NCBI GenBank assembly: GCA_036510225.1
Contig: DATCEH010000030.1
Location: forward strand, 1 to 39,872
Length of the DNA: 39,872 nt
Origin: Palsa-513 sp036510225
GTDB lineage: Bacteria > Actinomycetota > Thermoleophilia > Solirubrobacterales > Solirubrobacteraceae
Direction: 5' to 3'
Shown: piece after piece, positions 7,895 to 16,182 of the stretch
How positions within the stretch are numbered: the first letter of the stretch is position 1
Layout of the letters: each line of letters opens with the position of its first letter
Translations under genes and position numbers: made by a program
Notes under the pieces: model-generated
What the model was told of the DNA's origin: nothing
Databases searched by the model: none
What the model saw: only the letters and a program-made list of their open reading frames with translations

Positions 7895-8856
7895 GCGTTC
7901 CGTAGTGAGATGCGCCGACGCTCGTCGAGAGCGCCCAATGTAACGATCGCGATCGTCAACGCGATGCCACCCCCGACACCCGCCGCGGAGCCGACTCCCG
8001 TCGAGCCCGCCGCGGAGCCGCCGGACGAGCTCGAAGTCGACGTCGGCGCAGTCGAGACGGGCGGCGCGAACGGGGCCCCCGCGTCGGTCAGCAGGAACCC
8101 CTCGACCTGCTGATCTGCCTGCGCCGACGGCGCCTGCCTGGCCAGGGGATTGGCAACGCCCTGCGCGGCTGCCGCCTTCGCCGCGCGCTTGCGAGCGCGG
8201 GCGGCCGCCGACTTCGAAGACCCGCTTCCCGTGCCCCTGCCCTTTCCGGTCCCGGAACCGCTCCCTCCGCCGGCCGAGCCGCCGCTGCCCGGAACCTTGG
8301 CCGGCGGGGCATTGGAGACGACGACCGTCAGGGTGTCGGCCACGCCGCTCAGACCGGCGACCGACGCGACGGTCACGGTGACCGCGACCGGATAGTCACC
8401 GGGGTTCGGGTAGGTGCGCGAGATCTGCTCGCCCAGGCCCGTGCCGCCCTCGAAGGCCCAGTGGTAGGAGACCTGCTTGCCGGCCGGCACGCCCGAGACG
8501 TGCGCGGTGTAGGTCACGGTCTGGCCGACCGTGACCACCTGCGGCGTGGCCGTCATCGTGACGATGAGGGATCCCTCGACGGCCGGGGACTGCACCGACG
8601 GGGCCGGGACGGTCGACGCGTCGGGCGTGGACGTGGTGATGCCCGCCGGCGCCGTCGTATCGCCGGTGGCGCCGGTTACGCCCGTCGCCGTCGCCGTGGC
8701 AGTGGCCGTGGCGAGGGTGCCGCCCAGGCCGAAGGCGGCGAGCGCGGCGAAGCTGCCGATCGCGGCGAGGCGGCCGCGCCCGGCAACCCGGCGCCGGGCT
8801 GTGCGGGGCTTGCGGGAGGGGGAGTCGTGACCGGGTCTGAGCATCGCTCGCAACAT
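7891..8856 (-). CDS. Membrane-anchored surface protein with PKD domain
   Basis: 321 residues. Arg-rich N-terminus and hydrophobic signal ~30-48, an Ala-Thr dipeptide run (~49-58) ending the signal region, a PKD/Ig-like beta domain ~98-182 (VGQTVTYTAHVSG, WAFEGG, TYPNPGDYPVAVTVT), a Gly/Ser-rich linker (~188-215), an Ala/Arg/Lys helix (~216-235), a low-complexity stretch, and a C-terminal TM (~293-312) followed by DERRR. Predicted topology: exported body, single C-terminal anchor. It opens the three-gene operon with the ExbB-like and DUF2149 proteins, overlapping the former by ATGA. This context suggests it is the moving or sensing element driven by that channel (inference). Confidence 0.75.
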   Translation of the reverse strand: MLRAMLRPGHDSPSRKPRTARRRVAGRGRLAAIGSFAALAAFGLGGTLATATATATATGVTGATGDTTAPAGITTSTPDASTVPAPSVQSPAVEGSLIVTMTATPQVVTVGQTVTYTAHVSGVPAGKQVSYHWAFEGGTGLGEQISRTYPNPGDYPVAVTVTVASVAGLSGVADTLTVVVSNAPPAKVPGSGGSAGGGSGSGTGKGRGTGSGSSKSAAARARKRAAKAAAAQGVANPLARQAPSAQADQQVEGFLLTDAGAPFAPPVSTAPTSTSSSSGGSAAGSTGVGSAAGVGGGIALTIAIVTLGALDERRRISLRNA

Positions 8857-8918
8857 GATCCAGCATCGACCGACCCGCGGCCGGTCTTGAGGCCTGCGGG
8901 GCCCACTAGGCTGCGGGG

Positions 8919-9377
8919 ATGGCCTACACGACCGCTGAGGCGAGAGCCGGCATGCTCGCGGAGATCGGACAGGCCGCAGACCAGCTCAGCCTGGCAATCG
9001 CCTGCCTCAACCAGGCCTACGAGCTGCTCGACGAGAGCACGGCCGACCGGCTCGAGGCCGACCTCTTCCGTCCGGTCCAACTCGCCTACGGGCGCCTCCA
9101 GCGAACCTACAGGGAGTTCGCCGCCCGGACCGGCGGCCCGTCGCGGGCGTTCGAGTCGCAGGCCGCCGGAGCGCCGTCCCAGGGTGCCAAGGCGTTCATC
9201 GAACGAGCGGTCAGCTCCGCGGCAACCGCCGGCCAGCTGATCGCCGACCTCCAGGACTCGATGCTCCCGATCGAGGTCGGTGACCCGGCCCTGCGATCCG
9301 AGCTCAGCGACGTCCGCAGCCGGCTCGACGTGCTCCCCTCACGGGCTCGCGAGCTCCTGCGGACACTTGGGCGCTGA
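8919..9377 (+). CDS. Conserved helical hypothetical protein
   Basis: 152 residues, soluble, almost entirely helical by composition, no Cys, no signal or TM. The motif LFRPVQLAYGRLQRTYREFA and the N-terminal MAYTTAEARAGMLAEIG give it the feel of a small actinobacterial family of unknown function; I cannot name a domain. Two helical halves (1-67 and 85-152) are separated by a Gly/Ser/Ala-rich linker. ATG at 8919. It is the lone plus-strand gene between two minus-strand operons and converges on guaA with a 21-base gap. Confidence 0.7.
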   Translation: MAYTTAEARAGMLAEIGQAADQLSLAIACLNQAYELLDESTADRLEADLFRPVQLAYGRLQRTYREFAARTGGPSRAFESQAAGAPSQGAKAFIERAVSSAATAGQLIADLQDSMLPIEVGDPALRSELSDVRSRLDVLPSRARELLRTLGR

Positions 9378-9398
9378 GGGCCTGGACTCGGTCTCGCG

Positions 9399-11003
9399 TC
9401 ACTCCCACTCGATCGTCCCCGGCGGCTTGCTCGTGATGTCGAGCACGACCCGGTTGACGTCGCGCAGCTCGTTGATCATCCGCGAGGCGATCTGCTCGAG
9501 CAGGTCGTACGGCAGCCGGGCCCAGTCGGCGGTCATCGCGTCGTCGCTCGTCACCGCCCGAACCACGACCACGCTGCCGTAGGTCCGCTCGTCGCCCTGC
9601 ACGCCGACGGTCCGGATGTCGGGCAGCACGCAGAACGACTGCCAGAGGCTGCGGTAGAGCCCGGCCTTGCGGATCTCGTCCTGGAGGATGTGGTCGGCGT
9701 CGCGAAGCAGGTCCAGCCGCTGCTTGGTCGCCGTCCCGCCGACGATCCTGATCGCCAGGCCGGGACCGGGGAACGGCTGGCGCCAGACCAGGCGCTCAGG
9801 GAGCCCCAGCTCGGCGCCGACCGCCCGGACCTCGTCCTTGAAGAGGAAGCGGAGCGGCTCGACCAGCTCGAACTGGTTGTCCTCGGGCAGGCCGCCGACG
9901 TTGTGGTGGGACTTGATCGTCGCCGAGCCGGACCCCCCGCCCGACTCGATCACGTCGGAATAGAGCGTCCCCTGGACGAGGAACCTCGCCGGGTGGCGCT
10001 CGGAGATCGCCGCGGCCTCCTCCTCGAAGACGCGGATGAACTCCCGGCCGATCACCTTCCGCTTGGTCTCCGGGTCGCTGATCCCGTCCAGCTTGGCCAG
10101 GAACCGCTGCTCGGCCTCGACGGCGACCAGGGGCACCTTGAAGGTGTCGCGGAAGGCGGCGATCACCTGCTCGCCCTCGCCCTTTCGCATCAGCCCGTGA
10201 TCGACGAACACACACGTCAGCTGATCGCCGATCGCCCGATGGACGAGGAGCGCGGCAACCGACGAGTCGACGCCGCCCGAGAGTCCGCAGATCACGGCTC
10301 CGTCGCCGACCTGGGCCCGGATCATGGCGATCTGCTCCTCGACGATCGACGCCGCCGTCCAATCCTGGTCGCAGCCGCAGACGTCGGCGAGGAAGGTCGT
10401 CAGGATCTGCTGCCCGTACGGCGTGTGGACGACCTCCGGGTGGAACTGGATCCCGTAGATCCCGCGTTCGACCGCTTCGAACGCGGCCACCGGCGACGCG
10501 CTCGACGACGCGAGCGACGTGAATCCGGCCGGCGCCTCGTAGACCGTGTCGCGGTGCGACATCCAGCACTTCTGCTCGCGCGGCAGTCCCGCGAGAAGCC
10601 GGCCGGGATCAACGACGTGGAGGTCAGAGCGGCCGAACTCGCCGATCTGCGCCTGCTCGACGCGGCCGCCGAGGTCATGAACGAGGAGCTGCATCCCGTA
10701 GCAGATGCCAAGCACCGGAATCCCCAGGTTGAGGAGCTCGGGATCGAGCTTCGGTGCTCCGTCGGCATAGACCGAGGCCGGCCCTCCCGACAGGATCAGT
10801 CCCCGCGGGGAGCGCTGTGCAACCGCGGCCGCGCCCACGTCATGCGGGAGGAGCTCGGAGAAGACCCCGCACTCGCGGACCCGGCGGGCGATCAGCTGGG
10901 AGTACTGGCCGCCGAAGTCGAGCACGACGACCTCGGCATCTGCAGGCCGCGGCAGAACCGGCGCGTCGGCCGCGGCCTCGTGCAGCCCAGCGGCGTCGCT
11001 CAC
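9399..11003 (-). CDS. guaA: GMP synthase (glutamine-hydrolysing)
   Basis: 534 residues. Converts XMP to GMP with ATP and glutamine. Class I glutamine amidotransferase domain (~24-215): nucleophile C101 in GICYGMQ, H188 and E190 in FHPEV. ATP-pyrophosphatase domain (~220-415): PP-loop GLSGGVDSS (240-248). C-terminal dimerisation domain ends in the canonical TSKPPGTIEWE. GTG start at 11003; the ~20-residue pre-domain N-terminus is slightly long. It lies 33 bases downstream of guaB3, so XMP production and use are probably co-transcribed. Confidence 0.97.
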   Translation of the reverse strand: MSDAAGLHEAAADAPVLPRPADAEVVVLDFGGQYSQLIARRVRECGVFSELLPHDVGAAAVAQRSPRGLILSGGPASVYADGAPKLDPELLNLGIPVLGICYGMQLLVHDLGGRVEQAQIGEFGRSDLHVVDPGRLLAGLPREQKCWMSHRDTVYEAPAGFTSLASSSASPVAAFEAVERGIYGIQFHPEVVHTPYGQQILTTFLADVCGCDQDWTAASIVEEQIAMIRAQVGDGAVICGLSGGVDSSVAALLVHRAIGDQLTCVFVDHGLMRKGEGEQVIAAFRDTFKVPLVAVEAEQRFLAKLDGISDPETKRKVIGREFIRVFEEEAAAISERHPARFLVQGTLYSDVIESGGGSGSATIKSHHNVGGLPEDNQFELVEPLRFLFKDEVRAVGAELGLPERLVWRQPFPGPGLAIRIVGGTATKQRLDLLRDADHILQDEIRKAGLYRSLWQSFCVLPDIRTVGVQGDERTYGSVVVVRAVTSDDAMTADWARLPYDLLEQIASRMINELRDVNRVVLDITSKPPGTIEWE

Positions 11004-11036
11004 GGTCGTGCTGCTGACGCGATCCGACCGGCACCC

Positions 11037-12227
11037 CTAGTCATTGACGAGAACGGCGGCCTTCCCGGTCGCGCCCATGCCAACGCCCTGCTCCCGCTGG
11101 AGCTGCTTGCCCTCCGTCTGGAGTGCCGGAGCGACCATCAGCTCAGCCCGGTTGAACTCTGCGATGTCCTTGTAGCCGCACGTCGCCATCGACGTCCGCA
11201 GGCCCCCCATCAGGTTCAGCGAGCCGTCGTTCTCACGAGCCGGACCGGTCAGGATCTCCTCGAGCGTCGCGTTCTGCGTCGTCGCGACCCGCGCACCGCG
11301 CGGCAGCGTCGGATGGAAGGTCGCCATCCCCCAGTGGAAGCCCCTGCCCGGGGCCTCGTAGCCACGCGCCAGCGGCGATCCGATCATCACGGCGTCGGCT
11401 CCGCAGGCGATCGCCTTGGCGACGTCGCCGCCGTTGCGCATCCCCCCGTCGGCGATCACCTGGACGTAGTCGCCGGTCTCGAGCATGTGCGTCGACCGGG
11501 CGGCCGCCACATCGGCGATCGCGGTCGCCTGCGGAACACCGATCCCGAGCACCCCACGGGTCGTGCACGCCGCCCCCGGGCCGACGCCGACCAGCACGCC
11601 GGCCGCGCCGGTCCGCATCAGGTGGAGACCCGTGTGGTAGGACGCGCACCCGCCGACCACGACCGGAACATCGAGCTCGGGGATGAACTCCTTGAGGTTG
11701 AGCGGCTCGGTCTGGGCCGACACGTGCTCGCCCGAGACGACCGTCCCCTGGATCACGAGGACGTCGAGCCCGGCGTCGAGGGCAAGCTCGTAATAGCGGC
11801 TGACCCGCTGCGGGGTCAGGGCGGCCGCGCAGACGACGCCCTCCGCCTTGATCTCCCTGATCCGCTGGGTGATCAGCTCCTCCTTGACCGGCTCGGAGTA
11901 GATCCGCTGCATCTCCCGGGTCGCGAGCTCCTTGGGAAGCCCGGCGATCTCCTCGAGCTGCTCCTCGGCGTCCTCGTATCGCGTGTAGATCCCCTCGAGG
12001 TTGAGCACCGCGAGCCCACCGAGCCTGCCGATGATGCCAGCCGTCCGGGGTGAGACGACGCCGTCCATCGCGCTCGCCAAGAGCGGCAGGTCGAAGCGGT
12101 AGTCGCCGAGCTTCCACGAGATGTCGACGTCGTCGGGGTCGCGCGTGCGCCGCGACGGGACGATCGCGATGTCGTCCAAGCCATACGCTCGGCGTGCCTT
12201 CTTGCCGCGTCCGATCTCTACTTCCAT
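11037..12227 (-). CDS. guaB3: GuaB3-family IMP dehydrogenase
   Basis: 396 residues. TIM-barrel IMPDH-like enzyme lacking the CBS regulatory pair, matching the GuaB3 family of actinobacteria and cyanobacteria. Catalytic loop Cys is C221 in GPGAACTTRGVLG; phosphate and NAD sites include VIADGGMRNGGDVAKAIACGA and MIGSPLAR; the C-terminal GGLRTSMATCGYKDI matches the flap-side region. GuaB3 members have been shown to oxidise IMP to XMP in at least some bacteria; here the position directly upstream of guaA supports that role. ATG at 12227 has AGGA upstream. Canonical CBS-containing GuaB is not in the window. Confidence 0.92.
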   Translation of the reverse strand: MEVEIGRGKKARRAYGLDDIAIVPSRRTRDPDDVDISWKLGDYRFDLPLLASAMDGVVSPRTAGIIGRLGGLAVLNLEGIYTRYEDAEEQLEEIAGLPKELATREMQRIYSEPVKEELITQRIREIKAEGVVCAAALTPQRVSRYYELALDAGLDVLVIQGTVVSGEHVSAQTEPLNLKEFIPELDVPVVVGGCASYHTGLHLMRTGAAGVLVGVGPGAACTTRGVLGIGVPQATAIADVAAARSTHMLETGDYVQVIADGGMRNGGDVAKAIACGADAVMIGSPLARGYEAPGRGFHWGMATFHPTLPRGARVATTQNATLEEILTGPARENDGSLNLMGGLRTSMATCGYKDIAEFNRAELMVAPALQTEGKQLQREQGVGMGATGKAAVLVND

Positions 12228-12230
12228 TGA

Positions 12231-12380
12231 TCAAATCCTAGGTCTCGAGGCGGACGGATCAGGGCGCGCCCAGAGCACCGGGAACGGGGCGGCAACCACC
12301 TTCTCGAGGATAGCAATGGCATCCCCCGAATCGGCCGCGACCATCACGGCGATCCGCTCCGCCGGCCCGCCGAGCCCCAC
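12231..12380 (-). CDS. Possible small ORF ahead of guaB3
   Basis: A 49-codon GTG-initiated frame ends 3 bases before the guaB3 ATG. From about residue 9 it reads IAVMVAADSGDAIAILEKVV, with ordinary protein composition and local codon preference. It could be a short leader or coupling peptide for guaB3, or chance: open frames of this size are common in such GC-rich DNA. The 217-base pfkB-guaB3 gap otherwise shows no recognisable element. Confidence 0.25.
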   Translation of the reverse strand: MGLGGPAERIAVMVAADSGDAIAILEKVVAAPFPVLWARPDPSASRPRI

Positions 12381-12443
12381 CGGCCGGACGGCCCTCGGCT
12401 GACGCCGCCCCCGCGCCCTTGATCGATGCCGCCGGCGCGCCCG

Positions 12444-13403
12444 TCAGCTGACGCCGGCCGGGAGCGCCAGCTCGGTCACGGTGACCTCGCCGACCAGCCG
12501 ATCGACCTCGCGGGCGTCGATCAGACCGGCGCCGAGGCGGCGGGTCGACTCGGCCCCGCAGGCGACGCCGAAGCGCAGGCACTCCTCCGGCGAGCTGCCG
12601 ACGTACCGAGCGGCGACGTAGCCGGCCAGGAAGGCATCCCCCGACCCGACCGCCGCGACCGGCTCCCGGGGGTTGATGCGGGCCCGATGCAGGCGCGGGA
12701 GGCCGTCGACGATGACCTGCGCGAAGCAGCCGTCCGGGGTCGTCATGATCGCCTCACGGGCACCCAGGGCGACCATCTCCCGCACTGCGATCACGCGGTC
12801 GTCGTCGTCGTTGAACTCGTGCCCGACGAGCTCCTCGGACTCGAGCATGTTCGGCGAGACGACGTCCGGCTCGGCCCGCATCGCCAGGCGCAGCGGATCG
12901 CCGTCGGAGTCGACGATCGCCGTCACGCCCAGCTTGTGGAGCTCCCGGGTCAGCCGGGCGTAGAGATCGGCCGGCACGTTGCGCGGAAGCGAACCCGCGA
13001 AGACCACGATCGCCGCGCCCCGCGCGAGGTAGAGCAGCTTGTCGTAGAACAGCTCGACCTCGGCCGGCGAGATCGTCGGCCCCTGCTCGTTGATCTCCGT
13101 CTGGTCGCCCGTGGTCGGGTCGATCACGGCCGTGTTCGTCCGCGACTCCTCGCTGATGCGTACGAAGTCGTTGAGGATCGACTCGCCGGTCAGCTGCTCG
13201 ATGATCTGCGTCCCGGTCGGACCGCCCTGCAACCCGGTCGCGATCACCGGCTGGCCGAGGGTCTTCAGCGTGCGCGCGATGTTGACGCCCTTGCCGCCGG
13301 CCAGCGTCCGCCGCTCGACCGAGCGGTGGCGTCGGGCGAGGCGGAAGTTCGGGACCGACAGGGACTTGTCGATCGCCGCGTTCAACGTGACCGTGATGAT
13401 CAT
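12444..13403 (-). CDS. PfkB-family sugar kinase (1-phosphofructokinase/tagatose-6-P kinase type)
   Basis: 319 residues, ribokinase fold. N-terminal MIITVTLNAAIDKSLSVPNF and GGKGVNIARTLKTLG are the hexose-phosphate kinase signature (1-PFK/LacC/PfkB); the catalytic base is D256 in AVGSGDAFLAGY. Such enzymes phosphorylate fructose-1-P, fructose-6-P or tagatose-6-P with ATP. No PTS or sugar transport genes are nearby, so the substrate is not assigned. The ATG at 13403 overlaps the TGA of the carboxypeptidase gene (ATGA), an unusual pairing of a cell-wall enzyme with a sugar kinase. Confidence 0.88.
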   Translation of the reverse strand: MIITVTLNAAIDKSLSVPNFRLARRHRSVERRTLAGGKGVNIARTLKTLGQPVIATGLQGGPTGTQIIEQLTGESILNDFVRISEESRTNTAVIDPTTGDQTEINEQGPTISPAEVELFYDKLLYLARGAAIVVFAGSLPRNVPADLYARLTRELHKLGVTAIVDSDGDPLRLAMRAEPDVVSPNMLESEELVGHEFNDDDDRVIAVREMVALGAREAIMTTPDGCFAQVIVDGLPRLHRARINPREPVAAVGSGDAFLAGYVAARYVGSSPEECLRFGVACGAESTRRLGAGLIDAREVDRLVGEVTVTELALPAGVS

Positions 13404-14605
13404 CTGTCGCCCCAGCCACGCCGGCGCCTGAACATGACCTGGAGGCTACACCCAACGACCAGCAACACACCACCGATCAGTCCTCCGGCCTCGAGGACAC
13501 GTTCCCGTGTCCGACTCGGCGGCGGCGCCGCGATCGGGTCCCGGCTGACCAGCGGCACGCTGCCGAGCACCCGGTTGCCAGACTGGACGACGACCGTTCC
13601 CAGCCGGGTCCCGGCCGGGAGAGGCCCGACCGCGGCCGTGACGACACCCTTCGTGTAGACGTCCAGGCCGCCGCCGCCCCGCGGGAGGACCAGCGGAAGG
13701 CTCCGCCCCGCGACCAGCGCGAGGTGCTCGTTCGGACGACCGACGACCGGAACCGTCGCGTACACCCGCCCGGCGTGAATCGCCTCGACGTGGTGGTACA
13801 CCGCGATCCCGTAGCGGAGCAGCTTCAGGGTGTCGGCGTCCCGCGTCGCCTCGCTCGGGTCGCCGAGCACGACGCTGATGAAGTTCGCGCCCGAGCTCGA
13901 CCCCGCGCCGACCAGGCAGTAGCCGGCCCCGATCGTGTGGCCGGTCTTGATCCCGACGACGAACCCGTAGTCGGCAACGAGATCGTTCGTGTTGGTGACG
14001 TGTCGCCCGTCGCTCAGCGTCGCGCTCGGCCGGTCGACCGTCTTCGCAAAATACGCATTGCGCATCAGCGCCTCGGCCAGCAGCGCGAGATCCGCCGGGC
14101 TCGAGTGATTGCCCCTCGTATCGAGCCCGACCGGCGTCGAGTAGCTCGTGCCGGTCATGCCGAGCGCCGCCGCCGAGCTGTTCATCCAGCCGACGAACCG
14201 CGAGATCGACCCGCCACCCAGATCGTAGGCCAGCGTGTGCGCGGCATCCCCCCCGCTCGGCAGCAGCATCGCCGTGAGCAGTTGCGCCACGCTGAGCCGC
14301 TCACCCGCCGCCAGCCCGGCCACGGTCTCGTCCGGTGCCGGCGTGTACGCACGGACCGTCAGCACCCGGTCGAGCTTGGCGTGCTGGAGCGCAACATACG
14401 CCGTCATCAGCTTGGTCGTGCTCGCGATCGGCAGCTGGTGGTCGGCATCCCGCGAGAACAGGGTCACCCCGACGTCCCGCTCGACGAGGATCGCCGCCTT
14501 CGCGTGGAGCGACGGCGGCGACGGAGTCGCCCCGCGCGCGGGCGCCGCGAAGGCCAGGAGGAGGCCGATCGCCAGCGCGGCGCGAGGCAATGCTCCCCTG
14601 GGCAT
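13400..14605 (-). CDS. D-alanyl-D-alanine carboxypeptidase (S11/PBP5 type)
   Basis: 401 residues. Signal peptide ~1-25 (ALAIGLLLAFAAPARG), penicillin-binding catalytic domain ~30-270 and a C-terminal TM (~375-393) followed by RRRRGWGDR, so membrane-anchored and facing outward. Catalytic S62-x-x-K65 in IASTTKLMTA and KTG 220-222 in GIKTGHT are intact. The second motif, normally SxN, reads S117-G-G in LLPSGGDAA, an unusual change at a residue that helps position the substrate. Expected role: trimming the terminal D-Ala from peptidoglycan stems. It overlaps pfkB downstream by 4 nt. Confidence 0.9.
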   Translation of the reverse strand: MPRGALPRAALAIGLLLAFAAPARGATPSPPSLHAKAAILVERDVGVTLFSRDADHQLPIASTTKLMTAYVALQHAKLDRVLTVRAYTPAPDETVAGLAAGERLSVAQLLTAMLLPSGGDAAHTLAYDLGGGSISRFVGWMNSSAAALGMTGTSYSTPVGLDTRGNHSSPADLALLAEALMRNAYFAKTVDRPSATLSDGRHVTNTNDLVADYGFVVGIKTGHTIGAGYCLVGAGSSSGANFISVVLGDPSEATRDADTLKLLRYGIAVYHHVEAIHAGRVYATVPVVGRPNEHLALVAGRSLPLVLPRGGGGLDVYTKGVVTAAVGPLPAGTRLGTVVVQSGNRVLGSVPLVSRDPIAAPPPSRTRERVLEAGGLIGGVLLVVGCSLQVMFRRRRGWGDR

Positions 14606-14667
14606 CGACCCGAAGATAGCGGCTGCGCGGCGCTTCGGACGGGGTTCGACGCCCGGCCGGCTAGCGC

Positions 14668-15615
14668 CTACAGCGACCAGGCGAGCTCCCGCAGCCGATG
14701 AGCCGCCGCCCGCGCCCGCTCGGCCGGATCGCCGCCGTCCGCCTCGTGCGCACTCGAGATCGACCGCGACGCGCTGACCAGACCACCGGCCCGACCGGGC
14801 GCGAAGGCCGGCGCGAGGTCCTCGACCCGCCCACCCTGGGCACCCACCCCGGGCAGCAGGAAGATCGCTCGCGGCATCAGCTCCCGCGCCCGCGCCAGAT
14901 GCCCCGGCTCGGTCGCTCCGAGCACCGCCCCGACGTCGGCGAGCCCGCCGTCCGACGCTCCGCCCAGCTCGGCGACGATCCGGGCCAGCCGGTGCCAGAG
15001 CGGACCGCCCTGCGCAAGCTCGAGGTCCTGGACGTCATGCGCACCCGGGTTGGACGTCCGCACGAGCACGAAGACACCGGCCCCGGTCGCCACCAGCGGG
15101 ACCAGCGCGTCGATCCCGAGCAGCGGATTCGCCGTGAAGGCATCCGCGCCGAGCGCGGTCAGGGCCTCCGCGTAGACCGACGCCGTGACCGGGACGTCGC
15201 CGCGCTTGCCGTCGGCGATCACCAGCAGCCCCGCCGCGTGGGCGTACGCGACGATCTCGGCCAGCGCCGTCGCCCCCGGGGGCCCGAGCCGCTCAAAGCA
15301 GGCGAGCTGGGGCTTGACGGCGACGCACGCCTCCCCGGCCGCGTCGATCAGCGCGGCGCAGTGTGCCCGCACCGCCGAGCCGAGATCGCCGCCCGAATCG
15401 GCCACCGGCCACAACCGGCGGGGGTCGGGATCGAGGCCGAGCACGATCTGCGACTCCCGCTCCGCGACCACGGCCGCGATCCGATCGGCCCAGCCGACCT
15501 CCGCCGACCCCGGGCCGGCCCCGTCCGGCGACGGTGGGATCAAGTCCGGCTGCGGTCGGTCCGCGTCCGGCCGCGGTCGGGCCGCGTCCGGCTGCGCTGG
15601 GCTCACGTCCGCCAC
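14668..15615 (-). CDS. pyrF: Orotidine-5'-phosphate decarboxylase (type 2)
   Basis: 315 residues. Final step of UMP synthesis. Core ~42-310: LGLDPDPRRLWP, KPQLACFERLG, catalytic loop with K137 in ADGKRGD, VRTSNPGA and LLPGVGAQGG, the long actinobacterial form of the decarboxylase. Residues 5-40 are a Pro/Asp/Arg low-complexity extension encoded partly by a 21-nt tandem repeat; no alternative start lies right at the core. GTG at 15615 has AGGGAT upstream, and GTG 15606 is a second option. It starts 4 bases after the HU gene stop. Confidence 0.93.
   Translation of the reverse strand: MADVSPAQPDAARPRPDADRPQPDLIPPSPDGAGPGSAEVGWADRIAAVVAERESQIVLGLDPDPRRLWPVADSGGDLGSAVRAHCAALIDAAGEACVAVKPQLACFERLGPPGATALAEIVAYAHAAGLLVIADGKRGDVPVTASVYAEALTALGADAFTANPLLGIDALVPLVATGAGVFVLVRTSNPGAHDVQDLELAQGGPLWHRLARIVAELGGASDGGLADVGAVLGATEPGHLARARELMPRAIFLLPGVGAQGGRVEDLAPAFAPGRAGGLVSASRSISSAHEADGGDPAERARAAAHRLRELAWSL
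15545..15600. repeat. 21-nt tandem repeat inside pyrF 5' end
   Basis: Units at 15545-15565, 15566-15586 and a partial unit at 15587-15600 share the pattern TCCGGC-GCGGTCGG-CCGCG. The length is a multiple of three, so copy changes alter only the Pro/Asp/Arg N-terminal tail of PyrF and keep the frame. Confidence 0.75.
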
Positions 15616-15619
15616 CCGG

Positions 15620-15895
15620 CTAATCCCTGACGGCCCGCTTCAGCGCCGTCCCCGCGGTGAAGCGCGGCACGCTGGTCGCCTCGATCCAGATCTCCTCGCC
15701 CGTCCGGGGATTCACGCCGGGACGCGCGCCCCGACTCGAGACGTGGAATCTCCCGAAGCCCGACAGGGCCACCTCGCCGCCCGCGCCGAGCTCCTCCTCG
15801 ATCACCGCGAGCGTCGCCTCGACGGCCCGCGTCGCCTCCCGGCGTGACAGCTGGCCGCGGCCCGCGACACGGTCGATCAGCTCGGCCTTCGTCAC
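15620..15895 (-). CDS. hup: HU-family nucleoid protein
   Basis: 91 residues, full HU length with no actinobacterial Lys/Ala tail. N-terminal helices TKAELIDRVAGRGQLSRREA; central GEVALSGFGRFHVSSRGARP; DNA-binding arm region NPRTGEEIWIEATSVPRFTAG; C-terminal ALKRAV. HU bends and compacts DNA without strict sequence preference. GTG start at 15895. It is directly upstream of pyrF (4-nt gap), so co-transcribed. In mycobacteria the unrelated mIHF nucleoid protein follows pyrF; here an HU precedes it. Confidence 0.93.
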   Translation of the reverse strand: MTKAELIDRVAGRGQLSRREATRAVEATLAVIEEELGAGGEVALSGFGRFHVSSRGARPGVNPRTGEEIWIEATSVPRFTAGTALKRAVRD

Positions 15896-15979
15896 GCCGC
15901 GAACCTAACATCGCCCGCGGACACGAGGCGCTCCCCGCGCCCGGCGCCGACCGTCGACTCCAGTCGTCAGAATGCTCTG

Positions 15980-16120
15980 ATGCCGCTGACCCGAATCGCC
16001 TGGCTCGTGACCGTCGGCATCGCGCTGCTCACCGCCCTGCTGATGCTCCTGTCCGGCTACGTCGGGTACGCCGGCGTGTTCGTCGCCGTCGGCGCCGCCG
16101 CGGCGATCAACATCCGCTGA
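15980..16120 (+). CDS. Two-TM small membrane protein
   Basis: A 46-residue frame, ATG 15980 to TGA 16120. It starts MPLTRIAWLV, has two hydrophobic segments (~6-25 and ~28-43) separated by SGYVGYAG, and ends INIR. The hydrophobic/turn/hydrophobic pattern and good local codon use support a real micro-protein. It sits alone on the plus strand between the HU gene (divergent, 84 bases) and rdgB (convergent). No clear Shine-Dalgarno is visible. Function unknown. Confidence 0.6.
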   Translation: MPLTRIAWLVTVGIALLTALLMLLSGYVGYAGVFVAVGAAAAINIR

Positions 16121-16182
16121 CCCACCCGATCCCCGGGCTCCCGCGCCGCCGGTTCGAGCCCCGCCAGTTTGACGGCCGCCGG

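Noticed and set aside
9690..12053. 787-codon plus-strand open frame
   Set aside because: Antisense shadow of guaA and guaB3, which have full catalytic motifs; long antisense frames are expected at this GC content.
16146..16165. tRNA T-arm-like GGTTCGAGCCCC
   Set aside because: Stem arms do not pair properly and no acceptor, D or anticodon arms surround it.
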